A DNA stretch of 64,000 nt, from positions 1,984,001 through 2,048,000 of the forward strand of contig NZ_CP029463.1 in NCBI RefSeq assembly GCF_003148385.1. Direction: 5' to 3'. This DNA comes from Flavobacterium sediminis. GTDB lineage: Bacteria; Bacteroidota; Bacteroidia; Flavobacteriales; Flavobacteriaceae. Positions 1-8,440 of the stretch are shown here, one piece after another. Each line of letters opens with the position of its first letter. Position 1 is the first letter of the stretch. Below the pieces are notes generated by a model, which was not told where the DNA came from, did no database searches, and worked only from the letters and a program-made list of their open reading frames with translations. The position numbers and the translations under genes were made by a program.

Positions 1-223
1 TTTTGTTAGATAAAATAACATATTTATTCATAAAAAAAGAAGTTCCTATTTCAGATAACTCAGAGTTGATTCCGGTGTCACTTAAAACATAACGGTTCCC
101 TTTGGTTGAAGTGTTTAGGATGTCAACGATTGAATCCAGTCCTTCAACTCGCTGAGGTTCTTGAGAAAATATTTTTAGTTGTGTGAAAAGGGCAATCACT
201 GAAAGAACGATTAGTTTTTTCAT
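1..223 (-). CDS. Secreted protein, N-terminal fragment (window edge)
   Basis: The first 74 codons of a gene that continues beyond the left edge. It starts at the ATG complementary to 221-223. The N-terminus has a Lys pair, a hydrophobic stretch (LIVLSVIALF) and then FSQ, which fits a Sec signal peptide cut near residue 21. The mature part contains NRYVLSDTGINSELSEIGTS followed by FFMNKYVIL. This resembles the start of flavobacterial periplasmic PD40/OmpA-type proteins, where a phrase about a matching state precedes the propeller, but the fragment is too short to decide. The family is a guess; secretion is reasonably supported. Confidence 0.5.
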   Translation of the reverse strand, partial: MKKLIVLSVIALFTQLKIFSQEPQRVEGLDSIVDILNTSTKGNRYVLSDTGINSELSEIGTSFFMNKYVILSNK

Positions 224-342
224 AAGAAAGTAATTGTTTAATTTTTAGTTAGCTTTTAGTTAAGAAACGAGTGCAAAAATATAAGTTTCACATGATTTTT
301 ATCATATAATAAAAAAAAGTTAGTCTTAAAATCGATTAAATA

Positions 343-373
343 CAAAAAAAAACGACCTAATACAATTAGGTCG
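343..373 (-). terminator. Rho-independent terminator after the small lipoprotein gene
   Basis: A perfect 9-bp stem (353-361 with 365-373) closes a 3-nt loop. On the minus strand it is followed by a run of T (the A-run at 344-352). It lies 29 bases past the stop of the 57-aa lipoprotein gene and ends the GH3 - lipoprotein transcript. Confidence 0.85.
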
Positions 374-401
374 CGTTATAGGTTGAAAAGGCAAAACTTT
401 T

Positions 402-575
402 TTAGCAATTAGCCTTGTTTTCTTTTGTAAGTATCAGAATAGGTGTGTTTTCCGACTTCTGTTCTTTTACTTCACATTTTCTGTAAGGTCCGCATTTGTA
501 TCGTCTCGGTCCGCAGGAGACCAAAGTCATACCGATTATCATCACCAAGCTTACAATTTTAATACAATGTTTCAT
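402..575 (-). CDS. Small Cys-rich lipoprotein, 57 aa
   Basis: A short ORF with an ATG start and a TAA stop. The N-terminus is a textbook lipoprotein signal: Lys and His, a hydrophobic core, then LVSC with the lipidated Cys at residue 21. The mature peptide is only 37 residues, basic and cysteine-rich, with the paired pattern CGPRRYKCGPYRKC, and it ends in Cys. The gene starts 2 bases after the stop of the GH3-family gene and is followed by a strong terminator, so the two are probably co-transcribed. The function is unknown. The Cys spacing could suggest metal binding or disulfides, but that is inference. Confidence 0.6.
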   Translation of the reverse strand: MKHCIKIVSLVMIIGMTLVSCGPRRYKCGPYRKCEVKEQKSENTPILILTKENKANC

Positions 576-577
576 GT

Positions 578-2104
578 TTATTTCATTTGTAGGATTTGCA
601 TTTTTAATAATTCATCCAAATAACTTCTATTGTTAGACAGTCTTGGAATTTTGTGCTGTCCGCCAAGTTTGTCTTTCTCTTTTAACCAGTCGTAAAACAA
701 ATGAGGACGTGCTATATTCAATTTTAACGCATTAAGCGTCATGTTATTATGTCTTTTGGCTTCGTAATCAGAATTAAGCTTTTGTAAATTCTCATCTAAA
801 AGTAAAGCAAAGTGTTCTGTGTTCATGGGATAGGTCTTAAACTCGATCAACCATTCGTGAGCCCCTTTTTCTTTTTCTTTCATAAAAATCGGAGCTACAG
901 TATAATCAATCACTTCACAACCTAATTCCTGACAAGTTTTGGCAAGTGCTTTATCTGTGTTTTCAATCATAAGCTCCTCGCCGAAAACATTGATGTGGTG
1001 CTTGGTTCTGCCGGTTACCATAATTCTGTAGGGATTGAGTGATGTAAAACGCACGGTATCACCGATTAAGTAACGCCATAATCCGGAATTGGTGCTGATG
1101 ACCAAAGCATAATTTTTATGCAATTCAACCTGATGTAAAGGAATTGTTCGCTGCTGCGGTGTGCCGAAAGTTTCCATTGGAATGAACTCGTAAAAAATTC
1201 CGTAGTCAAGCATTAATAATAACTCATTGGAGTTATTCTGGTCCTGAAGTGCAAAAAAGCCTTCAGATGCATTATAAATCTCATAGAAGTTGAAGTCTTT
1301 TTTCGGGAACAACTTCTGGTATTGCTCTCTGTAAGGTTCAAAGCTTACACCACCGTGAAAATAGACTTCTACATTAGGCCAGATATCCAGGATGCTTCCT
1401 CGTTTTGTGGTTTCTAATGTTTTATTAAGCAGAACCATCATCCAACTCGGAACGCCAGCCAGACTGGTAACGTTTTCTTGAACGGTTTCGTTAATGATAG
1501 CCGGAAGTTTGGTTTCCCAATCACCCATCAGCGACACTTTGTTGCTCGGAGTTGAACTGAATTCTGCCCAGATAGGCATATTGTCAATTAAGATGGCAGA
1601 AAGGTCTCCGAAAAAAGTATTGTTGTCTTCATATAATTGTTTACTACCTCCTAATCGCAAGCTTTTGCCAGTAAATAATTCTGAATCTTCATTGTTGTTC
1701 AGGTAGAGGCACAACAGGTCTTTACTGGCTTTGTAATGACAGTTTTCCAGTGCTTCCGTACTTACCGGAATGAATTTGCTTTTAGCATTAGTGGTTCCGC
1801 TCGATTTAGCAAACCACTTGATGGAAGTAGGCCAAAAAACATTTTGCTCGCCTCTGCGCGTTCGTTCAATCAAAGGTTCCAGATCTTCATAATTCGAGAT
1901 CGGGATTCGTTCGCAAAAAGTTTCGTAGCTTTTGATAGATCCAAAATCATATTTTTTACCTATAACAGTGTTTTCAGCTATTTTCAAAAGATTGAAAAGC
2001 AGTTCTTCCTGTACTTCATGGGGATATTTCAAAAACAATTCCATTTGATGGACTCGTTTTTTAAGAAGCCATGAAGCAATAGAATTAATTATAGGTAAAG
2101 GCAT
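578..2104 (-). CDS. GH3 auxin-responsive-promoter family protein (acyl-adenylate-forming)
   Basis: 508 aa, a full-length member of the GH3 family, whose plant members adenylate a carboxylic acid and join it to an amino acid. The ATP/AMP-binding motif SSGTT is at residues 101-105. A second motif, IYNASEGFFALQD, lies near 280, and WRYLIGDTVRFT lies near 345; these match the three adenylation motifs of GH3 enzymes. There is no signal peptide, so it should be cytoplasmic. Bacterial GH3 proteins are common in Bacteroidota, but their substrates are not established as far as I know. A TAnnTTTG box lies about 50 bases upstream, and the small lipoprotein gene follows 2 bases after the stop. The family call is firm; the substrate is unknown. 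Confidence 0.88.
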   Translation of the reverse strand: MPLPIINSIASWLLKKRVHQMELFLKYPHEVQEELLFNLLKIAENTVIGKKYDFGSIKSYETFCERIPISNYEDLEPLIERTRRGEQNVFWPTSIKWFAKSSGTTNAKSKFIPVSTEALENCHYKASKDLLCLYLNNNEDSELFTGKSLRLGGSKQLYEDNNTFFGDLSAILIDNMPIWAEFSSTPSNKVSLMGDWETKLPAIINETVQENVTSLAGVPSWMMVLLNKTLETTKRGSILDIWPNVEVYFHGGVSFEPYREQYQKLFPKKDFNFYEIYNASEGFFALQDQNNSNELLLMLDYGIFYEFIPMETFGTPQQRTIPLHQVELHKNYALVISTNSGLWRYLIGDTVRFTSLNPYRIMVTGRTKHHINVFGEELMIENTDKALAKTCQELGCEVIDYTVAPIFMKEKEKGAHEWLIEFKTYPMNTEHFALLLDENLQKLNSDYEAKRHNNMTLNALKLNIARPHLFYDWLKEKDKLGGQHKIPRLSNNRSYLDELLKMQILQMK

Positions 2105-2153
2105 TTTTTAAAAAGTATAATTATGAATTACAATTTATGAATTATAACTTTAC

Positions 2154-2161
2154 CAAAAATA
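2154..2161 (-). promoter_or_regulatory. Putative -7 box (TAnnTTTG) for the GH3 gene
   Basis: Exact TATTTTTG on the minus strand, about 50 bases before the GH3-family start codon. No clear -33 TTG was identified. Confidence 0.4.
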
Positions 2162-2205
2162 ATATTTTTTTTAAATTTTAAATCTAATTATTAAGCAAAA
2201 TAGTA

Positions 2206-2997
2206 ATGACATACCAAGGAGTTCTGCAAAAAATGCAAACAGAATTAACGGATCCTATAGATTATTATCTGGTTTTTGAAGATAGTTTTCTAAATCTTAA
2301 TCAGGTTTTAGGTAAAAATTTAGAAATTCAGTTTCAAGGCTATCAGTGCTTAAATTGCGGACAACCGAAAAAGATATTCCGACAAGGTTTTTGTTACGAT
2401 TGTTTTATGAAGAGCCCCGCAGTAGGCGACTGGATTATGAAACCGGAATTGAGTACAGCACATTTGGGGATTGAAGATCGTGATCTGGAATATGAAAAAA
2501 GAGTACAATTGCAACCGCATATTGTTTACCTTGCTTTGTCAAGTGAAGTGAAAGTAGGAGTTACAAGGAAAACTCAGGTTCCTACTCGTTGGATCGATCA
2601 GGGAGCGATTGAAGCAGTGCCGATAGTAGAAGTGCCTAACAGATATTTAGCCGGAATTACAGAAGTAGCATTAAAAGAACATTTTACGGATAAAACGAGT
2701 TGGCAGAAAATGCTAAAAAATGATGTGGTTCAGGCTGATCTGGTAAAGGAAAGAGAGAAAGTGCAGAATTGGTTACCTAAAGAAATTTTACCATATTATA
2801 CGGAATATGCTAAAATTTATGATTTGCATTATCCGGTTTTGCATTACCCTAAAAAAGTAAGTAGTCTAAATCTGGAAAAAGTACCTGATTACAAAGGGAC
2901 ATTAACCGGTATAAAAGGGCAATACCTGATGTTTGAAGATGGTACGGTCTTTAATGTACGGACGTATGAGGGATATGTTGTAAAACTATCATTATAA
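2206..2997 (+). CDS. DUF2797 domain protein
   Basis: 263 aa, matching the DUF2797 family as I recall it. Near residues 45-65 are two CxxC pairs (CLNCGQPKK and, 12 residues on, CYDC) that look like a zinc ribbon. The central part contains HIVYLALSSEVKVGVTRKTQ and RWIDQGAIEAVPI, a stretch that resembles GIY-YIG-like folds (YLALS...KVGVT), followed by a C-terminal half of unclear role. There is no signal peptide or membrane segment, so it should be cytoplasmic. A nucleic-acid role is plausible from the zinc ribbon and the GIY-YIG resemblance but unproven. The gene stands alone, and a strong hairpin follows its stop directly. Confidence 0.8.
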   Translation: MTYQGVLQKMQTELTDPIDYYLVFEDSFLNLNQVLGKNLEIQFQGYQCLNCGQPKKIFRQGFCYDCFMKSPAVGDWIMKPELSTAHLGIEDRDLEYEKRVQLQPHIVYLALSSEVKVGVTRKTQVPTRWIDQGAIEAVPIVEVPNRYLAGITEVALKEHFTDKTSWQKMLKNDVVQADLVKEREKVQNWLPKEILPYYTEYAKIYDLHYPVLHYPKKVSSLNLEKVPDYKGTLTGIKGQYLMFEDGTVFNVRTYEGYVVKLSL

Positions 2998-3027
2998 AAA
3001 AAGCCGATTTTTAAAAATCGGCTTTTT
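2996..3027. terminator. Bidirectional Rho-independent terminator
   Basis: A perfect hairpin flanked by A and T runs, between the convergent DUF2797 and AsmA-like genes. It can end transcription from both sides. Confidence 0.9.
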
Positions 3028-3041
3028 CATTTTATCATTGA

Positions 3042-5657
3042 TTATTCACTTTTCTTTTTCTTGAATAAACTATTAATCGCATCAGAAGCTTTTTCTTTAA
3101 CTGTAGTTTTTACGTCTTCTTTTGTTTCTGTTTTAGTAGAATCAGAAGTGGCTGAATTAGAAGAAGCATCTTTGTTACCTCCTAGTAAGTTGCTTAATGC
3201 ACCTGTTCCCTGATTAATTAATTTTTCTTTCTGCATTTGTACCAATTGCGAAGCTAAATTGGTCGTAGCTTGCTTTAAATCTGTTTTTACAGAAGGACTG
3301 GTAAAGCTTCCTGTAAGATTTGCTGTAACCGGAACACTTTCGATTTTCTGTTGGTCTGAAGCAGAAAGTTTTGAAATCAAATTGTTAACTTCAGTGCCTA
3401 AATATTTGGCAGGAACATCAAAAGTAACATTGTAATTCATGGACTGGTCAAAGCCATGTGTTCCGTCAACGGTCATGTTGATATCCTGATATTTTAAGTT
3501 CATTGGTTTTAGAGCAACTTTACCGTCTTTGAATGTTAAAGAGGCTTTTACATCGTCTAAGTTCAATTTGCTTACATCTATGAATTGAACGTTAGAGGCT
3601 AATGAAGACAATAACTTGGAGTTTTCAGTATTTACTGAGGTTGATAGTAATTGTCCGAATAGATCTCCGGAAATAGTTTTTAAATCGGGAGTCATGTCAT
3701 TAGTTAAATTACCGGATAATTTAATGGTGGAATTCAGTTTACCGTTAATCGTATTAGCGATAGGAGCAATGCTCTTTAACATGTCAACCTGAGTAAAGGA
3801 TTCGGCAATATTAACACTGTTCAATCCCAGATCCATATTGAATTTCGGTGTGTTCTCTTTAGTAGAAACTGTTCCCGTTAAACCGATATTTCCTCCGAAG
3901 ATATCCATTTTGAGGTTGCTCAAAGTAATGGCTTCATCTTTAATGGCTAAATTACCGGAAACATTTTTCAGGTTTAAATTATCGTAAACCACAGTGTTGG
4001 CTTTAGCAGATAAGGTACAATCCAGAAAAGCCGGTATTTTAACAGCTTCAGTAGTGGTTGTTCCGGTAGTTTCGTCAGTAGTGGTCGTAGGAGCCATAAA
4101 ATCAGAAACGATCAATTTGTTAGAAGCCAGATCAAAATTTCCTTTTAAAGTTTGATTCTTGAACAAGAATCCGTAGAAATTATCCAATCCGCCACTTACC
4201 TTAATATCACTTGATCCGGTAACAGCATCAAAATCATTTAATTTAATCTGGTTAGGGTTAAAAGTGATGGAAGTATTATTGATTTTGAACGGTTTTGCTA
4301 ATTCAGGTCCTTCGTAGTTGAATCCTGTTAAGCTTATATTACCCGAGTTTTGTATGTTTTGATATTGGCTGTTTTCAACAGACTTCATGTCAAATTTTGT
4401 AGCTACATCGGCTTTTAAAACTCCTGAAAGAGGTTGGTCTAACTGTACCGGATACGCTTTAGTAACATTGGCTAAGTTGATCACGCCGTTTAATTTTGCA
4501 TCTACAAGAGCGTTTTCTGTTAAGTTTTTAATATTAGCCTTAGCATTGAATACATCCTGGTCAATGGCAAATGACAACTGGTTCAGATCTACATAGATAT
4601 CTTTCATGTTACCGGTTTCGTTCACAATATGTGTGTCAATTACGATATTTTTAACCGATTTTGGAAGGTCAGGATATTGGAATGAAGCATTTTTAGAGGC
4701 TAATTCAATGTTAAATTTAGGAATAGTTGTTTCCGTTAGTTTTCCGTCTACTTTACCCGAAACTTTAAATTCTCCGCTTGTTTTTACTTTACTGATATCT
4801 CCGGAATATGCCTCGGGAACTAAACCTAAAAAGTTTTTGAAATCTGAGTCCGGCGTACCGAAAGTAAGCTTGTACAATTGCCCGTCCTCTACCATTTGCA
4901 GAAATCCGTCGAATTCCAGAGGTAGCTGATTGATCAGGGCTTTATTGTCTTTGAATTCAAATTTCATATTGTCCAGATCAATTCCTAAAACAGCGTCTAA
5001 AGATAAAGCCACATTTCTCATGTAGTTTGTACCGTCCATATCAAAAGAGAGCTTGGTGTTGGTATGAGTGTCCAGATCCAGTTTTTGCTCGGCAAAATTA
5101 CCTGTTCCGTTATGGTTCAGGCTGTCTAATGCCAGTTTCATATTAGAACCTTCATCAAAATAGACCATTCTCAGATTGTTGATCTCATAGTTTTGAATGT
5201 TTAGGTTAAAAGGTTGGCTTTCGGAATCTTCTTTAGTGTCTTCTTCATTTGTTTTTAAAGCAATGTCATAATTACCTATTCCGTCTTTGTTGATGATCAG
5301 ATTTACTAAAGCATTTGAAGAAGAGAAGCTTTCTAAGTTCATGGCTTCGTTTTCGCCTTTAAAAAGCTCTTTAATGCTCATTTTTACATTAAGGTCTCCG
5401 GCATAAAACAAAGTGTCTCCTTTAAAAGGAGCTTTGTTGATGATGCTCAGATCGGCTATGTTTACGCTGGCATTGGGAAAATTTCGCAGTAAACTAAGAT
5501 CTACGTCGGCAAACGACACTTCCGCATCTACATTTTCGTTAATGGATTTTAAAACAAGTGCTTTGATCTTGTCTTTAAAAATAAATGGAGCAGCAGCTAA
5601 GGCAATAATGGATATCAATAAGAAAATCCCAACGCCTTTAAGTATCTTTTTTAGCAT
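3042..5657 (-). CDS. AsmA family protein
   Basis: 871 aa with one N-terminal membrane anchor (GVGIFLLISIIALAAAPFIF, residues about 9-28) and a large periplasmic part rich in beta-strand repeats such as KVDGKLTETTIPKFNIELAS. This is the AsmA/YhdP-like build, in which a long repeating beta-groove bridges the envelope and is thought to carry lipids between membranes. The AsmA-like C-terminal domain is visible around residues 600-790 (SGNLTNDMTPDLKTISGDLF). The last 50 residues are low-complexity Ser/Thr/Lys. It is a single-gene unit with a TAnnTTTG box upstream and a shared terminator downstream. The family is secure; the exact lipid role is inferred from the family. Confidence 0.85.
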   Translation of the reverse strand: MLKKILKGVGIFLLISIIALAAAPFIFKDKIKALVLKSINENVDAEVSFADVDLSLLRNFPNASVNIADLSIINKAPFKGDTLFYAGDLNVKMSIKELFKGENEAMNLESFSSSNALVNLIINKDGIGNYDIALKTNEEDTKEDSESQPFNLNIQNYEINNLRMVYFDEGSNMKLALDSLNHNGTGNFAEQKLDLDTHTNTKLSFDMDGTNYMRNVALSLDAVLGIDLDNMKFEFKDNKALINQLPLEFDGFLQMVEDGQLYKLTFGTPDSDFKNFLGLVPEAYSGDISKVKTSGEFKVSGKVDGKLTETTIPKFNIELASKNASFQYPDLPKSVKNIVIDTHIVNETGNMKDIYVDLNQLSFAIDQDVFNAKANIKNLTENALVDAKLNGVINLANVTKAYPVQLDQPLSGVLKADVATKFDMKSVENSQYQNIQNSGNISLTGFNYEGPELAKPFKINNTSITFNPNQIKLNDFDAVTGSSDIKVSGGLDNFYGFLFKNQTLKGNFDLASNKLIVSDFMAPTTTTDETTGTTTTEAVKIPAFLDCTLSAKANTVVYDNLNLKNVSGNLAIKDEAITLSNLKMDIFGGNIGLTGTVSTKENTPKFNMDLGLNSVNIAESFTQVDMLKSIAPIANTINGKLNSTIKLSGNLTNDMTPDLKTISGDLFGQLLSTSVNTENSKLLSSLASNVQFIDVSKLNLDDVKASLTFKDGKVALKPMNLKYQDINMTVDGTHGFDQSMNYNVTFDVPAKYLGTEVNNLISKLSASDQQKIESVPVTANLTGSFTSPSVKTDLKQATTNLASQLVQMQKEKLINQGTGALSNLLGGNKDASSNSATSDSTKTETKEDVKTTVKEKASDAINSLFKKKKSE

Positions 5658-5701
5658 AACGTATTGAGGTTTTTAGTGTTAAAAATGAACTAAGTAAGTT
5701 A

Positions 5702-5709
5702 CAAAAATA
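5702..5709 (-). promoter_or_regulatory. Putative -7 box for the AsmA-like gene
   Basis: Exact TATTTTTG on the minus strand, 44 bases before the start codon. The -33 element is unclear. Confidence 0.4.
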
Positions 5710-5756
5710 AAAGCTATTGATTTAAAAATATTTAATATTACGTTAAAAAAATGAAG

Positions 5757-6464
5757 CTAATCAATGAATAATTCTTCATTAACATTCAGTTTGAACTTTT
5801 TGCGGAATAAATATACGGCTAAATACATAAAAGGAGTGTCCAGTAAAGCAATAAAAACTTTAAATGCAAAACCGCTTACAAATAATTTTCCGAAGAGTTC
5901 CCAAGGCAGGATTTTAAAAGCACAAAGTAAGAATAACACAGAGAACGTGTCAACGGCCTGTGAGGTCATGGTTGAGAAATTGTTGCGAACCCAAAGCATT
6001 TTACCTTTTGTAATTCTTTTCCAAAAATGATAAACCTGAATGTCAATATACTGAGCGGCTAAATAGGCGATCATAGAAGCCAGTACGGCTAAAGCTGTTT
6101 GTCCGAAAACTTTAGTAAAAAGTTCGTCGTTTACCGGAGAGTTCTCTATAGCAGGAGCTAGATTAGCAGTATAGATTATTCCCAGGGAAAAAACAGAAGC
6201 AAAGATTCCTGTGGTAACGACCTGATTAGCCTTTTTCTTTCCGTAGATCTCAGAAATGATATCTGTTACTAAAAAAGTTATCGGGTATGGAATGATACCT
6301 ACTGATATTTCAAAAAGTTTAGTGCCGAAAATTTCAATATCTCCGAATGGATACCAATAGAAGAACTTTTGAAAAATCAGATTGGAAACAACCAGAGAAC
6401 ATATAAACAGGGCACTTAGTGTAAAATAGATGCGTTGGGCTAAAAATTTATCTGTACTACTCAT
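5757..6464 (-). CDS. Queuosine precursor transporter (YhhQ/DUF165 family)
   Basis: 235 aa and strongly hydrophobic, with about six membrane segments. It carries the family hallmarks KFFYWYPFGDIEI and PYPITFLVTDIISEIYGKKK near the N-terminus, then AYLAAQYIDIQVYHFWK and SQAVDTFSVLFLLCAF. The family imports queuosine precursors (queuine or preQ1) across the inner membrane for tRNA wobble-base modification. The length is typical. A TAnnTTTG box lies 16 bases upstream of the start. No queuosine biosynthesis gene lies nearby, so the role rests on family membership only. Confidence 0.85.
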   Translation of the reverse strand: MSSTDKFLAQRIYFTLSALFICSLVVSNLIFQKFFYWYPFGDIEIFGTKLFEISVGIIPYPITFLVTDIISEIYGKKKANQVVTTGIFASVFSLGIIYTANLAPAIENSPVNDELFTKVFGQTALAVLASMIAYLAAQYIDIQVYHFWKRITKGKMLWVRNNFSTMTSQAVDTFSVLFLLCAFKILPWELFGKLFVSGFAFKVFIALLDTPFMYLAVYLFRKKFKLNVNEELFID

Positions 6465-6480
6465 TCTGTTTAAAATTACA

Positions 6481-6488
6481 CAAAGATA
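6481..6488 (-). promoter_or_regulatory. Putative -7 box for the queuosine transporter gene
   Basis: Exact TATCTTTG on the minus strand, 16 bases before the start codon, which implies a very short leader. Confidence 0.45.
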
Positions 6489-6501
6489 CTTAAACGTGCA
6501 T

Positions 6502-6532
6502 AAAAAAAGCCACTCCTGAAGAATGGCTTTTT
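6502..6532 (-). terminator. Rho-independent terminator after sppA
   Basis: A 9-bp perfect stem (6504-6512 with 6524-6532) that includes its own A/T tract. It lies just past the sppA stop and next to the transporter promoter. Confidence 0.8.
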
Positions 6533-6553
6533 GCTTTTTATTTTTTTGAAATA

Positions 6554-8320
6554 CTATTCAATTTTAATTTCATAAGGCATAATAGCTTGAATGCCTTTGC
6601 GGTTTTGAACACGTCTTAGTTGTTCTAAAACCTGATAATTAGCTTCCCCGATCTCTTCTTTGATCATTTGTTCGCGTGTTTTAAACATAGCTAGTCCGGT
6701 ATAATTGGCTAACAGATCTTGGAAATTTTTCTCATATTCAGGGAAATTCTTTGTTTTGTAAGAATCGGTTTTAGCCACTTTTGCAGCATAAGCAATAGCG
6801 TCGTCTAATCCTCCTAATTCATCTACCAGACCAATTCTAAGAGCGTCAGCTCCTGTCCAAACTCTTCCCTGTGCTATGGCATCAACGGCTTGAGGAGACA
6901 TTTTTCGGCCGTCTGCAACCCTTTTTACAAAAGTATCGTATACATTTTCAATACTTTCCAGTGTAAAGTTTTTGAAGTTTTCATCTAAGGGTTCAAAGAT
7001 GCTGTATCCACCGGCGTTTTCATGAGTTTTTACTTGTTCTGCATTAATCCCGATGTTTTTAGCCAATTGGTTCATATTAGGCAGCATACCGAAAACTCCG
7101 ATCGATCCGGTAATAGTACTAGGCTCGGCAAAGATCTTATTGGCATTACACGAAATATAATAACCACCGGAAGCGGCATAATTTCCCATAGAAACAATAA
7201 CCGGTTTTACTTTCTTGGTAAGTTCGATTTCTCTCCAGATCAGATCAGAGGTCAAAGCGCTTCCTCCCGGACTGTTAACACGTAATACGACAGCTTTAAT
7301 ATTTTTGTTTTTACGGGCTTCTTCTAATGATTTGCGGATAGCACCTTCGCCAATAACATTGATGTCTCCTTCACCGCCGGCAATTTCGCCTTGTGCGTAG
7401 ATAATGGCAATGATATCTTCTTTGTCGAAATCTTTTGCGGTCGTTGCTACTTTTTTAGCATAATCTAAGATTTCAATCTTGTTGTAATCATCAGAAGGTT
7501 TCACTTTCAGAGCAGTTTTAATAGCTTCGTGGTAAACGTCTTCATAAGCTATTTTATCGACTAAGTTTTTAGCTAAAGCTAATTCCGGAGTACGGCCGCC
7601 TAATGAATTAGCAATACTGTTTAAACTATCTACAGAAATGTTTCGGCTGATAGAAATGTCATCGACAATGGTTTTCCAAGCCGATTCTAATAAAACAGTC
7701 ATCTGTTCACGGTTTTCAGGACTCATTTCCTGTGAAAGGAATGGTTCTACTGCACTTTTGTATTTTCCGTGACGTATAACTTCCATTTTGATACCGGTTT
7801 TTTCCTGAAGCTCTTTCATGTACAGGATCTCAGAGCTTAAACCTTTAAAATCAAGTTCGCCAACAGGGTTTAAATACAGAGTATCGGCAACCGAGTTCAG
7901 GTAATAGTCTTTTTGCGTCATGTAATTAGAATAAGCAACTATGAATTTCCCCGATTTTTTAAAATCTTCTAATTTGTCGCGAAGGGCTTTACTTTGAGCT
8001 AATCCCAATTCTGAAAAGTTATTCAGGATAGAGATTCCTTTGATGTTTTCGTCTGTTTTAGCATAATCAATAGCATTTAAAACATCAATCAGACCGTTAT
8101 GGTTGGTCTCAATATAATTAAAGTCTTTAAAATTTACTTTTCCTGCATAATCAAGGTTTACATTCGATAAATCCAGTTCAATAACCGAATTATCTTTTAG
8201 TGTAATTTTATCGCCATCTCCGCCTGCTATTACACTGATAAAAAGCAGTCCGAAGAAGAATAACATACAAAAAATAAAGATTCCCACAACTGTGGCTAAT
8301 ACATTTCCTAAAAATTTCAT
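6554..8320 (-). CDS. sppA: Signal peptide peptidase SppA, 67-kDa type
   Basis: 588 aa with an N-terminal membrane anchor (residues about 5-32) and two tandem SppA/ClpP-like repeats, the long form also found in E. coli. The catalytic dyad is visible: Lys188 in GKYKSAVEPF in the N-terminal repeat, and Ser384 in NYAASGGYYIS in the C-terminal repeat. The oxyanion region VNSPGGSALTSD is at about 348-359. The enzyme cuts remnant signal peptides in the inner membrane after Sec export. Its length matches the family. The gene is a single transcription unit with a terminator right after it. Confidence 0.93.
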   Translation of the reverse strand: MKFLGNVLATVVGIFIFCMLFFFGLLFISVIAGGDGDKITLKDNSVIELDLSNVNLDYAGKVNFKDFNYIETNHNGLIDVLNAIDYAKTDENIKGISILNNFSELGLAQSKALRDKLEDFKKSGKFIVAYSNYMTQKDYYLNSVADTLYLNPVGELDFKGLSSEILYMKELQEKTGIKMEVIRHGKYKSAVEPFLSQEMSPENREQMTVLLESAWKTIVDDISISRNISVDSLNSIANSLGGRTPELALAKNLVDKIAYEDVYHEAIKTALKVKPSDDYNKIEILDYAKKVATTAKDFDKEDIIAIIYAQGEIAGGEGDINVIGEGAIRKSLEEARKNKNIKAVVLRVNSPGGSALTSDLIWREIELTKKVKPVIVSMGNYAASGGYYISCNANKIFAEPSTITGSIGVFGMLPNMNQLAKNIGINAEQVKTHENAGGYSIFEPLDENFKNFTLESIENVYDTFVKRVADGRKMSPQAVDAIAQGRVWTGADALRIGLVDELGGLDDAIAYAAKVAKTDSYKTKNFPEYEKNFQDLLANYTGLAMFKTREQMIKEEIGEANYQVLEQLRRVQNRKGIQAIMPYEIKIE

Positions 8321-8391
8321 TTTCGTTTGATTAAATAATCTGGACTAATATGTCTGTTAAAATGTTAAAATGTTACATGTTCATAAAAAAA

Positions 8392-8399
8392 TAAATTTG
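8392..8399 (+). promoter_or_regulatory. Putative -7 box for the folK-kinase fusion gene
   Basis: Exact TAAATTTG, 41 bases before the ATG at 8441. Two near matches (TAnTTTG) lie closer to the start, so the true start point is uncertain. Confidence 0.35.
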
Positions 8400-8440
8400 T
8401 TCGGTTTTAAGTGTAAAATAGTTTGTTATTTTGCCCTTGT

